From Alteromonas sp. KUL106 (GTDB lineage Bacteria; Pseudomonadota; Gammaproteobacteria; Enterobacterales; Alteromonadaceae): a DNA stretch of 64,000 bases. The position numbers were made by a program, and so were the translations under genes. Each line of letters opens with the position of its first letter. Positions within the stretch are counted from its first letter, which is position 1. The stretch is taken from assembly GCF_009811415.1 (NCBI RefSeq), contig NZ_BLIG01000024.1:124001-188000 (forward strand), read 5' to 3'. Shown here in pieces: positions 30,996 through 39,665 of the stretch. The notes below the pieces were generated by a model that was not told where the DNA came from, searched no databases, and saw only the letters and a list, made by a program, of their open reading frames with translations.

Positions 30996-31418
30996 ATGCC
31001 CTATTCTGCGGTCTTTCTAGGTATTGCCGGTCTTATTCCTTTTATTGCTATGCCAATTGCTTATCAGCTTAGCCTGTTGTCACTCACACAGAGTGCGGTT
31101 TACTTCATCCAGTATTCTGCCGTGCTGTTATCATTCTTTGGCGGTATACACTGGTGGGACGCGATAAGTAACCAGCGTTACGACAAGCAAATGCTATTAG
31201 CTATGCTACCCACCATTATTGGGTGGTTATGTTTGGTGTTCTCACACGATGTTAAAGTGTTTGGTGTTTTATCACTAAGCTATGTGGCTGTACTTATTTA
31301 TGACAAGTTTACCCTTAGCCTTCCTAAAGAGCAGATTGTCAGCTACGTCAGCCTGCGAATGGGATTGACTAGTGTAGTCGTTATCTGCCACGCCTGGATG
31401 ATTTATTTGCTTGTCTAG
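30996..31418 (+). CDS. DUF3429 family membrane protein
   Basis: A 140-residue integral membrane protein with about four or five hydrophobic segments. It resembles the DUF3429 family, with an FFGGIHWWDAI segment near residues 47-57 as the most recognisable part. Function is unknown. It lies behind the gltA terminator and in front of a bidirectional terminator, so it is a single-gene transcript. AAGGAA lies just upstream of the ATG. Similar small membrane proteins occur widely in marine proteobacteria. No enzymatic motif is visible. Confidence 0.75.
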   Translation: MPYSAVFLGIAGLIPFIAMPIAYQLSLLSLTQSAVYFIQYSAVLLSFFGGIHWWDAISNQRYDKQMLLAMLPTIIGWLCLVFSHDVKVFGVLSLSYVAVLIYDKFTLSLPKEQIVSYVSLRMGLTSVVVICHAWMIYLLV

Positions 31419-31596
31419 TATGAGTACGTCGGCTTGTGTTTTATGGCCGTGAGGAGAACACTGTGTTTGAGAAAGTAGCAGAGACATAAGGCGGCTTTGT
31501 AGCCACGATATAAGTGTACCTTACGAATCAACGTTACGCGTAACTCGTTTAAACTATTGATACATATAACATTTCATGCTAGACCCTAGTCAAAAG

Positions 31597-31636
31597 AAAA
31601 GGCGATAATGTCACTATATTATCGCCTTTATTTTTT
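31597..31636. terminator. bidirectional rho-independent terminator
   Basis: AAAGGCGATAAT and ATTATCGCCTTT form a 12-bp stem with an 8-nt loop. There is a T-rich tail on both strands. It stands between the convergent DUF3429 gene and the phosphomannomutase gene. Confidence 0.85.
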
Positions 31637-31684
31637 AACAATCTGTGCAGACTGGCATGAGTTTATTAATGAAAAGTACCGGCA

Positions 31685-33183
31685 CTATTCAGCGCGAATA
31701 AGCGAAAGAAGCTCTTCTGTTTTTTGCTCCATCAACGCAATGTCACCCTTACTTTCAACGTTTAGACGAATAACAGGCTCAGTATTTGATTTACGTAAAT
31801 TAAAGCGCCACGTGTCAAATTCAAGGCCCAAACCATCAGTAGTATCAATTACGCTGGCGAGTGGCTGATATTTACTTGTAACGCGTTCTAGCGCAGCGTC
31901 AGCATCTTTCAATTTACTGTTAATTTCACCAGAAGATGGGAACGCTTCAATTCGCGCTTTTACCATACTTGCAAGGGTTTGCTTTTTCACACACACCAAT
32001 TCTGCAATTAGCAACCAAGGAATCATGCCTGAATCACAGTAGGCAAAATCTCTAAAGTAATGGTGCGCGCTCATTTCACCGCCATAAACCGCATCTTCTT
32101 TGCGCATACGCTCCTTAATAAACGCATGGCCTGTTTTCGATTTGATAGGTGTGCCGCCTGCATTCGCAACGATATCTTCTGTATTCCAGTATACGCGTGG
32201 GTCATAAATGATTTTGCTATCGGTATTCTTCTCGATAAAGGCTTCTGCTAGCAAACCCACGATGTAATACCCTTCAATGAATTCACCCTCTGCATCAAAC
32301 AAGAAACAGCGGTCAAAGTCACCATCCCACGCGATACCAAAGTCGGCACCAGATGCCTTTACAGCATCAGCTGTATCTGCACGGTTTTCTGGCAATAGTG
32401 GGTTAGGTATACCATTTGGAAAAGTGCCGTCTGCATTGTGATGCACTTTAATAAACTCAATCGGCACACCTCGCGCCTTCATTTCGTTTTCAATAGCGTC
32501 AAGCGCTGGGCCTGCTGCCCCATTACCTGCGTTTACGACTACTTTTAACGGTGTAAAATTATTTAGGTCAACGTATGAAAGCATGTGAGAAACATAGTCA
32601 GACATACACGACTTGACCGTATATTTATCGGTTTCAGAAAGCTTTTCTTCTTTTACATGAGCCGTACCATTGAAAAACGCATCGGCGTCAATTGTCGCAC
32701 CGTTTGTGTAATGTGCTAATCGCTCTGACACGAAGCTTTCTTGTAATGCTTCTGCTTTTTCTTTTATCGCGTTTAAGCCCGTATCGCCACTAATTGGAAC
32801 AGAGCCTGACTTCACCAGTTTCATGCCGTTATAATTAATGGGGTTATGACTTGCCGTGACTTCAATACCGCCATCAACGCCAAGGTGTTTGGTCGCGAAG
32901 TAAATTTCTTCTGTTCCTGCCATGCCAATATCGGTCACTGTTGCACCAGCGTTCCTGCCATGCCAATATCGGTCACTGTTGCACCAGCGTCAATAAGACC
33001 AGCGCTTAACGCTAATTTTAATGGTGTTGATGTAAGACGTACATCACTACCAACAACAACAGTCTTTGCATTTAATTCTTGAGCAAAAGCATAGCCAATT
33101 CTGTACGCTACATCTTCAGTTAGCTGTGAGTTTAATTCGCCACGAATATCGTACGCTTTAAAGCAGGTAATTGGGGTTGCCAT
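31685..33183 (-). pseudogene. manB: phosphomannomutase (CpsG/ManB type), reading frame split by a 38-bp tandem duplication
   Basis: Two consecutive reading frames make one alpha-D-phosphohexomutase that interconverts mannose-6-P and mannose-1-P. The upstream frame (33183 to 32935) encodes CFKAYDIRG through DIGMAGT, then four foreign residues and TGA. The downstream frame (about 32938 to 31685, first codon GTG) resumes at [23 protein letters not shown]. It contains the phosphoserine loop TASHNP, the metal loop DGDFDRC, the sugar loop GEMSAHH and the phosphate loop SNTEP. The break is exactly a perfect 38-bp direct repeat. Removing one copy restores a single 486-codon frame. The stop and new start overlap as GTGA, so a split protein could still be made by coupled re-initiation. 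It may therefore be a true pseudogene, a phase-variable gene or an assembly error. Confidence 0.85.
32913..32990. repeat. 38-bp perfect tandem duplication inside manB
   Basis: Bases 32913-32950 and 32951-32988 are identical, with two further bases of a third unit. The unit is not a multiple of three, so it shifts the phosphomannomutase reading frame. Confidence 0.95.
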
Positions 33184-33365
33184 TTGGATCGAAATTCCCT
33201 GTGTTTTAACTATTTATGATTACACTATACCGCCTTTTACGACTTAAAAGCGCAGATCGCCTTTTTATCAAAACCGTAAAAGTGAATAAAACAAGTTGAT
33301 ATTAAATCATTAGAGGGAGTGAATTACTAATTCAATTTATATCGCGCAGAAGTTGGCGAAGCAAA

Positions 33366-33474
33366 TGTTTCAAAAACTGCTTTGATACTACACTCAAAGT
33401 CTAAAAGTGATAGCACGTGTTTCAAAAACTGCTTTGATACTACACTCAAAGTCTAAAAGTGATAGCACGTGTTT
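33366..33474. repeat. 52-bp perfect tandem duplication
   Basis: Bases 33367-33418 and 33419-33470 are identical, with a few bases of a third unit. It lies upstream of manB, about 380 bp from the duplication inside that gene. No gene spans it. Confidence 0.95.
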
Positions 33475-33557
33475 TTCGGCTACGCTTTCAAAATACGTTA
33501 ACAATGTTGCTCCTTGCAGAACCCAATGAAAAAGTATTGATTAAACGCCCAGTCTAA

Positions 33558-33583
33558 TACCAGTCCGCATAGATAATTACCCA
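33558..33583. repeat. 26-bp dispersed repeat (copy 1)
   Basis: TACCAGTCCGCATAGATAAT and the following TACCCA recur with two mismatches at 39529-39554. This copy lies 31 nt past the pirin stop codon, in the opposite orientation to that gene. Confidence 0.6.
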
Positions 33584-33613
33584 TAGTCGAATCAAAACAG
33601 ACAAACCTTGTCT

Positions 33614-34477
33614 CTACTTCGCTAATAAGCCGCTTTGGTAATCATTAAATGCCTGAATAATTTCCTGCTGAGTATTCATTACAAAAGGCCCATACTGGAC
33701 CACAGGCTCCTTAATCGGTTTCCCTGAGACCACGATAAATTTACATTCCGTGTCAGCAGATACACATAGCTGGTTTCCATTTTGCGACAAAACACCCAAC
33801 TCTCCTTTTGCCACCATTGACCGTTTGCTTTGCTCGCTTTTATTAATAACTAAGGTACCGTCGTAGACGTAGATGAAAGCAGTTTCATCCGAGCTTAGTG
33901 CAATTTCAGCACTCCCGCTTCGTAGCGCAACGTCTAAAAATGTAGGCGCAACCGCTGTTGTCTTCACGGGCCCTTTCACGCCATCAAGCTCTCCTGCTAA
34001 CACTTTGATTACTGCGTCTTGAATGTGTACCGTAGGTACACTATCTGGCTGTATGTCTTGATAGTTTGGCGCTGACATTTTCTCTATGGCTGGAAGGTTC
34101 ACCCACAGCTGAAAACCTTGCAATAAGCCCTCCTCCTGCTCTGGCATTTCTTCGTGTATGATGCCTCGGCCCGCATTCATCCATTGAATGCCACCAGCAT
34201 CAATAACCCCCTCATTGCCCACAGAGTCTTTATGGCGCATTTTACCTGCGAGCATATAGGTAACTGTCTGAAAGCCTCGGTGAGGATGTGGTGGAAAACC
34301 AGCAATGTATTCACCTGGATTATCTGAACCAAAAAAATCCAACATTAAGAAGGGATCGAGGCGAGGTAGATCAGGTTGCCCAATAATACGAGTAAGCGAC
34401 ACGCCAGCACCATCGCTGGTAGGCATACCTGTAACCACTTTCTCTATCGATTTTTGTTCACTCACTTCCACTGACAT
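33614..34477 (-). CDS. pirin family protein
   Basis: A 287-residue bicupin of the pirin family. The N-terminal cupin carries the likely metal ligands in PHPHRGFQTVTY and the later His and Glu in GRGIIHEEMPE, in the positions known for pirins. The C-terminal cupin is present and less conserved. Bacterial pirins include quercetin 2,3-dioxygenases and regulators of metabolic enzymes, and the role here is undetermined. It sits directly downstream of the glutathionyl-hydroquinone reductase gene (gap 79 nt). Both could act on quinone or phenolic compounds, so a shared function is plausible but only inferred. Confidence 0.9.
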   Translation of the reverse strand: MSVEVSEQKSIEKVVTGMPTSDGAGVSLTRIIGQPDLPRLDPFLMLDFFGSDNPGEYIAGFPPHPHRGFQTVTYMLAGKMRHKDSVGNEGVIDAGGIQWMNAGRGIIHEEMPEQEEGLLQGFQLWVNLPAIEKMSAPNYQDIQPDSVPTVHIQDAVIKVLAGELDGVKGPVKTTAVAPTFLDVALRSGSAEIALSSDETAFIYVYDGTLVINKSEQSKRSMVAKGELGVLSQNGNQLCVSADTECKFIVVSGKPIKEPVVQYGPFVMNTQQEIIQAFNDYQSGLLAK

Positions 34478-34556
34478 AGTGTATTTCTACCTTAAACCTT
34501 AGCTTTCAATATCTTTAACAAACTTCACGTTTAACTTTTTAATTGACGGAAATTAT

Positions 34557-35522
34557 TTAACGTCTCATTTTATCGCGACCGTGGGGCGACATGAGATCTT
34601 GCTCTGGCCCGACGGGGATTACTTGGGTTGGGTTTATCATCGTGTGGCTATAGTAATAATGCCTTTTGATGTGATCGAAGTTTACCGTTTCAGCAACGCC
34701 CGGCACCTGATAAAGTTCTTTCATGTAACCATAAATATTTGGATAGTCGGCAATTTGCTTTTTATTACACTTGAAGTGCCCGTGATAAACCGGATCAAAC
34801 CGTATCAGCGTGGTAAATAAACGCCAGTCAGCCTCTGTTATTTTATTCCCTACCAAATAACGTTGTTTACTCAATCTTTCTTCAACTCTATCTAACGCAC
34901 AGAATAACGCAGTTACCGCCTCTTCATAGGCCTCTTGTGTTGTAGCGAATCCAGCTTTATACACACCATTATTTATATCGTGATACACCATATTGTTTAT
35001 GGTATCAATTTCTTCCTGTTGAGCCTCTGGGTAGAAATCGTCGTTATTATCAGTCAGTGCATTAAAGCCGCTGTTAAAAATACGAATAATTTCAGCTGAT
35101 TCGTTATTGACGATGGTTTCGGTTTGTTTATCCCAAAGTATTGGAACCGTAACGCGGGTTGTTATGTCAGGTTTCGCCTTCGTGTAAATTTGATGCGCAT
35201 AATCGAAGCCGTAGATTTTATCTCCGGTAGACCCAGGGTAGTCTTTAAACTCCCAGCCATGATCAAGCATTTCTGGGTGAACGACTGACACATCAATGTG
35301 CGCCTCCAGTCCCTTAAGTTTTCTGAAAATTAGCGCCCTGTGTGCCCATGGACAGGCTAAGGAAACATATAGATGATAACGGCCAGATTGAGCAGGAAAA
35401 GTGGCATCTACTTGATTACTGATCGTGTCGCGAAATTTAGACGCTTGTCGCTCAAATTTACCACCATTCTTGCTAGTGTCGTACCACTTGTCCTGCCACT
35501 TTCCATCAACAAGTAACCCCAT
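34557..35522 (-). CDS. yqjG: glutathionyl-hydroquinone reductase (YqjG/ECM4-like glutathione transferase)
   Basis: A 321-residue xi-class glutathione transferase that reduces glutathionyl-hydroquinones to hydroquinones. The catalytic cysteine lies in LACPWAHRALIF (about residue 50), and a C-terminal helical GST domain follows. Another ATG at 35564 would add 14 residues. I prefer 35522 because AGGGGC precedes it and because MGLLVDGKWQDKWYDT matches the usual family start. Upstream of 35564 there is no ribosome-binding site. Length fits E. coli YqjG (328). The pirin gene follows on the same strand. Confidence 0.92.
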   Translation of the reverse strand: MGLLVDGKWQDKWYDTSKNGGKFERQASKFRDTISNQVDATFPAQSGRYHLYVSLACPWAHRALIFRKLKGLEAHIDVSVVHPEMLDHGWEFKDYPGSTGDKIYGFDYAHQIYTKAKPDITTRVTVPILWDKQTETIVNNESAEIIRIFNSGFNALTDNNDDFYPEAQQEEIDTINNMVYHDINNGVYKAGFATTQEAYEEAVTALFCALDRVEERLSKQRYLVGNKITEADWRLFTTLIRFDPVYHGHFKCNKKQIADYPNIYGYMKELYQVPGVAETVNFDHIKRHYYYSHTMINPTQVIPVGPEQDLMSPHGRDKMRR

Positions 35523-35741
35523 AGGTTCGCCCCTTTTCGATACTTCATTCAATAATGATTGCATTTAAACATGTATTGGGTAGAACGTATGTTGGTTAAA
35601 AACGGATTTATTATTCGAAAAAACTGGCGTGTATTGATCTTTAGTGTTCAATTTTGAGATGATGCGCGCCCCGCTAGCGTGATTATGAGTTTTAACGCTA
35701 ACGTACACCTTTGTAAGTTTATTTGATAAGTGAAGTAAAGC

Positions 35742-36518
35742 ATGTCTGATGACCCTCGTTTAGGCGGTATCGTGCGTTTGTACGGTGCACAGCAAACCAA
35801 TAATTTAGCCAACAGTCATGTGGCCGTTGTGGGCATTGGCGGTGTAGGCAGTTGGACAGCTGAAGCACTGGCGCGCTCGGGCATTGGCACAATTACGCTG
35901 ATTGATTTAGACGATGTCTGCGTAACTAATACAAACCGCCAAATACACGCGCTTTCAAATACCATAGGCGAAGCAAAAGTCGACGCTATTGCAGCGCGAA
36001 TCAACTTGATAAACCCAGCTTGCAAAGTTAACTGTATTGAAGATTTCGTTACGCCCGAAAATACTGCCACGCTGTTAACTCGAGAAATGCACGCTGTGGT
36101 CGATGCCACCGACAGTATACGAGCTAAAGCGGCAATGATTGCACACTGCAAACGCAATAAAATTCCCATCGTTACGGTTGGCGGTGCGGGCGGTCAGATA
36201 GACCCAACACAAGTTACGAAAGGTGATTTATCCAAAACAACGCAGGATCCCCTTGCTGCTAAGCTACGCAGTGAGCTTAGACGTAACTACAACTTCAGCA
36301 AAAACCCCAAACGCCGCTTCGGTGTTGAATGTATCTATTCAACAGAACAATTGCGCTATCCACAACCAGACGGCTCGGTTTGTTACAACAAATCAGCAAT
36401 GGAAGGTGGCACCCGACTTGATTGTGCAGGCGGTTTTGGCGCAGTGGTGACCGTAACAGCTACCTTTGGCATGTTCGCTGCCGCTAGTGTCATTAACAGA
36501 TTAACTGGACAAAAATAG
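35742..36518 (+). CDS. tcdA: tRNA threonylcarbamoyladenosine dehydratase
   Basis: A 258-residue E1/MoeB-ThiF-fold enzyme that cyclises t6A at position 37 of tRNA to ct6A using ATP. Visible motifs are the nucleotide loop GIGGVGSWTAEALARSG (residues about 30-46), LIDLDDVCVTNTNRQ, and DATDSIRAKA. The C-terminal region has CAGGFGAVVTVTATFG. Length is near E. coli TcdA (268). It is monocistronic, with a palindromic sequence (CTTACGCAC/GTGTGTAAG, about 36533-36554) just after its stop that lacks a T-run. Confidence 0.94.
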   Translation: MSDDPRLGGIVRLYGAQQTNNLANSHVAVVGIGGVGSWTAEALARSGIGTITLIDLDDVCVTNTNRQIHALSNTIGEAKVDAIAARINLINPACKVNCIEDFVTPENTATLLTREMHAVVDATDSIRAKAAMIAHCKRNKIPIVTVGGAGGQIDPTQVTKGDLSKTTQDPLAAKLRSELRRNYNFSKNPKRRFGVECIYSTEQLRYPQPDGSVCYNKSAMEGGTRLDCAGGFGAVVTVTATFGMFAAASVINRLTGQK

Positions 36519-36669
36519 ACTTTGGCCGATAACTTACGCACAATAGTGTGTAAGCGATACCCTGCCGACTTAATATACTTTTAATAACATTGATAGTTCG
36601 GTCGTTAATCATACTCAGTAACATTTAACTAGAAAATGATTTGAACAATATGATTAACCACTCTGGGGT

Positions 36670-36718
36670 CTAGGGCCTGTCGTTCTTTTTTGTACATCCA
36701 AGGTAAACAGGCTCTAGC
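36670..36718. repeat. inverted repeat, 11-bp arms
   Basis: CTAGGGCCTGT and ACAGGCTCTAG pair with one G-T wobble around a 27-nt loop in the gap between tcdA and the next gene. No T-run follows and no ORF lies within. Possibly a remnant of a small mobile element or a structured 3' region. Confidence 0.35.
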
Positions 36719-36790
36719 AACACAATACTGTTTGAAAAATATCATATTGGTATTTATGCCAATGCCATTCTCGGTGAGAAGGAGAACAAT

Positions 36791-37204
36791 ATGTCACCTG
36801 ATGAACTCAGTAAATTAATGTCCGATTGCGCGAATGACGCAGTAGTAACCGCAGCCGATGAGTTCAATATTGTACTGGACAAATCCCCCGAGAGTGTCGC
36901 GCTGGTCGACGACGTCTTGCTTAGCTTTGTCGACAAATATCATGATTTAGCGTTAGAAGACGAAGCAGTATTCACAATATGCAATATCTTTGGTGCATAT
37001 ATTGGCGAAATTCTAAGAGTACAATTAGACGGTGAATGGATATATGACCAGTCAAATCCTCAAGCACCCACCGTGTTTTTAAAAGTCGGCGAAAACACTT
37101 ACGCATTAGCGGGTATTTGTTACGAGCGTCTAGTGAACGATAGTCAAGTCAGCGTGTTTGCTTATTACGAACAAGCACTTTCTAATCACAAGTTAAATCA
37201 TTAA
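36791..37204 (+). CDS. small acidic protein of unknown function
   Basis: A 137-residue soluble, acidic protein rich in Asp and Glu. I do not recognise the family with confidence. It has a helical N-terminal half, then a FGAYIGEILRVQLDGEWIYD segment. That pattern, together with a C-terminal GxNTYALAG block, is reminiscent of DUF3806-like proteins. GAGAAGGAGAAC precedes the ATG, giving an excellent ribosome-binding site, so the gene looks genuinely expressed. No signal peptide or transmembrane helix is visible. It is flanked by tcdA on one side and a convergent membrane-protein gene on the other. Confidence 0.7.
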   Translation: MSPDELSKLMSDCANDAVVTAADEFNIVLDKSPESVALVDDVLLSFVDKYHDLALEDEAVFTICNIFGAYIGEILRVQLDGEWIYDQSNPQAPTVFLKVGENTYALAGICYERLVNDSQVSVFAYYEQALSNHKLNH

Positions 37205-37242
37205 GCCTATTTAACTCGCCGATACGGCTCATTAGAGCGCCC

Positions 37243-37713
37243 TCAAGGGTTGGGCGCTTCCCAATCTTCTACCATCCACTTTAAATGTCGGCTTTTGGAT
37301 ATAGCGTAGAGCGCTATGCTGTAGAAAACTATCTTAACGCCGGTAATGACTTCAAAGTCCCAATGATGATGCATAGCATAGTAAAGCTGCACGCTCAGCA
37401 GCAGTAATACGCCAAACTGTGCCAAAGGAATAACTGCACGGCGCCAACCCAGAACCCCTTTTTTCCACAACCTATCTCTTTGGCTAACCAATAAAAGTGA
37501 TAAAAACACGGGGAAACTTGCGGCCAGGCCAAGAGCTAAAGTTTCTATCTGTGGGTAGAAAAACGTGAGTAAACCATCGGTTTGTGTGCGAGAAGCAAGA
37601 GAGAAAATGAACGCCAGCCAGTCACTGCATAAAAGAATAAACACTGCGTATAGCCAACGAGGCGGTAATATTCGTCCTGATTCATCGTAACAGGAAAGTG
37701 GGAGCCTTAGCAT
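37243..37713 (-). CDS. DUF2919 (YfeZ-like) inner-membrane protein
   Basis: A 156-residue protein with about four hydrophobic segments. The N-terminus (YDESGRILPPRWLYAVFILL) and a following SLASR resemble the DUF2919 family, which includes E. coli YfeZ; function is unknown. The C-terminal tail is hydrophilic. It is convergent with the small acidic protein gene, with only 38 bp between stops, and divergent from rimO. A single-gene transcript is likely. The family call rests on a short N-terminal pattern, so it is moderate. Confidence 0.65.
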   Translation of the reverse strand: MLRLPLSCYDESGRILPPRWLYAVFILLCSDWLAFIFSLASRTQTDGLLTFFYPQIETLALGLAASFPVFLSLLLVSQRDRLWKKGVLGWRRAVIPLAQFGVLLLLSVQLYYAMHHHWDFEVITGVKIVFYSIALYAISKSRHLKWMVEDWEAPNP

Positions 37714-38075
37714 GCGTTTTCTTTTACCATTGCAACATTAAGCCTTTGTCGTTTAGGTCCTACATAAACGGAATTCATATTCCGAATCTTTGAAAGTGGG
37801 GCTGAACCCATATTTTTAAAGCATTATTTTTTTTCAAAAACATCTTTCACGTTAGCTATTATCTTTATAGCACGGTTTACAACGTGCTCTTTGTAAAGAA
37901 CTGCGAAGAAACACCACAGGCAATACCATGCAAAAACGGGTGGCTGAACAGTGATGGGTAACGCTAAATGATTAACAAGCGACGATTAGTAGGTTAAAAC
38001 TACTGCGTACCAGTAAGACTTACTGTATAATCCGCGGCCATTTTAGACACAGTCATTTTCCAGGTGATATTTTAG
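37714..38075. other. 362-bp divergent gap upstream of rimO
   Basis: Holds the rimO promoter near its right end and presumably the DUF2919 gene promoter near the left. No ORF of coding character is seen. Confidence 0.5.
38011..38031 (+). promoter_or_regulatory. rimO promoter -10 box with overlapping palindrome
   Basis: TATAAT at 38026-38031 is a perfect -10 box, 45 nt upstream of the rimO ATG. The spacer is filled by CAGTAAG-A-CTTACTG (38011-38025), a perfect 7-bp inverted repeat that abuts the -10 box. No good -35 is visible, so a regulator may act here. Confidence 0.45.
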
Positions 38076-39521
38076 ATGACAGTAGAAACGTTTGATCCAA
38101 ACAAAGTAGTAAACAAGACCACAACGTTAGAAACGCCAGTGAAGGTGCTTAGCGAAAATAAGCCTTCAGATCAAAGTACAGGCAGCAGAATTGGTTTTGT
38201 TAGCTTAGGTTGCCCTAAGAACTTGGTTGATTCTGAGCGTATTCTTACTCAACTGCGTACCGAAGGATATGATGTTGTTCCATCCTACAACGATGCCGAC
38301 TTAGTTATCGTTAACACCTGCGGTTTTATCGACGCGGCCGTTGAAGAGTCTTTAGACACGATTGGAGAAGCACTCAAAGAAAACGGTAAAGTGATCGTAA
38401 CAGGCTGTCTGGGCGTTAAGGAAGATGAAATTCGAGAGCTTCATCCAAACGTACTCGCCATTACTGGTCCTCATGCGTACGAAACCGTTGTTGAACAAGT
38501 GCACGACCATCTGCCTAAGCCTCAGCATAATCCTTTTGCAGATTTAATTCCCGATCACGGCGTTAAATTAACCCCTCGTCACTACGCTTATTTGAAAATA
38601 TCAGAAGGCTGCAATCACCGCTGTACCTTTTGCATAATTCCTTCAATGCGAGGTGACCTAGTGAGCCGCCCGGTCGGCAACATACTTGATGAAGCCAAGC
38701 GTTTAAAAGATGCAGGTGTTAAGGAGCTGCTGGTTATTTCTCAAGACACCAGCGCCTATGGTGTAGATGTTAAGCACAGAACCGGCTTCTGGAACGGCAT
38801 GCCGGTGAAAGCGCATATGCAACAGCTCTGTGAAAAACTAGGCGAAATGGGCATTTGGGTACGTCTTCATTACGTATATCCTTATCCTCATGTAGACGAC
38901 CTTATTCCGCTAATGAATGAGGGTAAAATTCTTCCTTATTTAGATATTCCATTCCAGCACGCAAACAGACGTATTCTAAAATTAATGAAGCGTCCAGGTA
39001 GTGCTGAACGCGTGCTGGAGCGTGTTAAGAAGTGGCGTGAGCAATGTCCGTCGTTAGTTATTCGTTCAACCTTCATTGTCGGATTCCCTGGCGAAACCGA
39101 AGAAGAATTTGAAGAATTACTCGACTTTTTGCGAGAAGCTCAGCTGGACCGTGTTGGCGCATTTGCCTATTCACCGGTTGAAGGTGCGCGGGCAAATGAC
39201 TTACCTGACCCGATTCCAGAAGATGTGAAACAAGCTCGCCTTGCCCGCTTTATGGAAGTACAGGGCGAGATAAGTGCTGCACGATTACAAGCAAGGATTG
39301 GAAACGAATATCAAGTCGTTATTGATAGTGTCGATGCCGAAGGCGCTGTGGGCCGCACGTACGCAGATGCCCCTGAAGTTGATGGTTTAGTTCATTTGAA
39401 CGGCGTTTATGATGTAAAACCTGGCGATAGAGTGTGGGCGGAAGTCATCCACGCTAACGAGCACGATGTGTGGGCAGTGCTATCTGAAGATCAGGACGAA
39501 GACCTCGATTTCACAGAATAA
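38076..39521 (+). CDS. rimO: ribosomal protein uS12 (Asp89) methylthiotransferase
   Basis: A 481-residue radical-SAM methylthiotransferase that adds a methylthio group to the conserved aspartate of ribosomal protein S12. The N-terminal UPF0004 domain holds three cluster cysteines (GCPKN, NTCGF, TGCLG). The radical-SAM domain carries CNHRCTFC, and a C-terminal TRAM domain ends the protein. About 35 extra N-terminal residues precede the conserved start compared with E. coli RimO (441). They may be real or reflect a later start, but no other methionine lies in that stretch. One copy of a 26-bp dispersed repeat begins 7 nt past the stop, and a strong terminator follows. Confidence 0.96.
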   Translation: MTVETFDPNKVVNKTTTLETPVKVLSENKPSDQSTGSRIGFVSLGCPKNLVDSERILTQLRTEGYDVVPSYNDADLVIVNTCGFIDAAVEESLDTIGEALKENGKVIVTGCLGVKEDEIRELHPNVLAITGPHAYETVVEQVHDHLPKPQHNPFADLIPDHGVKLTPRHYAYLKISEGCNHRCTFCIIPSMRGDLVSRPVGNILDEAKRLKDAGVKELLVISQDTSAYGVDVKHRTGFWNGMPVKAHMQQLCEKLGEMGIWVRLHYVYPYPHVDDLIPLMNEGKILPYLDIPFQHANRRILKLMKRPGSAERVLERVKKWREQCPSLVIRSTFIVGFPGETEEEFEELLDFLREAQLDRVGAFAYSPVEGARANDLPDPIPEDVKQARLARFMEVQGEISAARLQARIGNEYQVVIDSVDAEGAVGRTYADAPEVDGLVHLNGVYDVKPGDRVWAEVIHANEHDVWAVLSEDQDEDLDFTE

Positions 39522-39528
39522 AAATTTG

Positions 39529-39554
39529 TACCAATCCGCATAGATAATTGCCCA
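39529..39554. repeat. 26-bp dispersed repeat (copy 2)
   Basis: Matches 33558-33583 in 24 of 26 positions, same strand in this window. It begins 7 nt after the rimO stop codon. Both copies lie directly 3' of a gene. Confidence 0.6.
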
Positions 39555-39608
39555 CTCATAAGGTCTGGTATAAGGCAAAGTTATCACTTGCCTTCAAAAA
39601 CTTTGAAT

Positions 39609-39648
39609 AAAAAAACCTATTGGCTGTTATCGGTCAATAGGTTTTTTT
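39609..39648. terminator. bidirectional rho-independent terminator
   Basis: AAAAAAACCTATTG and CAATAGGTTTTTTT form a 14-bp stem with a 12-nt loop, with T-runs on both strands. It separates convergent rimO and the SDR gene. Confidence 0.9.
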
Positions 39649-39665
39649 GTAAAGCACTTGATTAC

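Larger units (their letters stand above)
33184..33613. other. 430-bp intergenic region with a tandem duplication
   Basis: Lies between the phosphomannomutase start and the pirin stop. It holds the 52-bp tandem repeat (33366-33474) and one copy of a 26-bp dispersed repeat (33558-33583). The manB promoter should be near 33190-33300. No ORF of coding character is seen. Confidence 0.5.

Noticed and set aside
36670..36718. Transposon end or attachment site
   Set aside because: Only an isolated 11-bp imperfect inverted repeat; no transposase, target duplication or partner copy is seen nearby.
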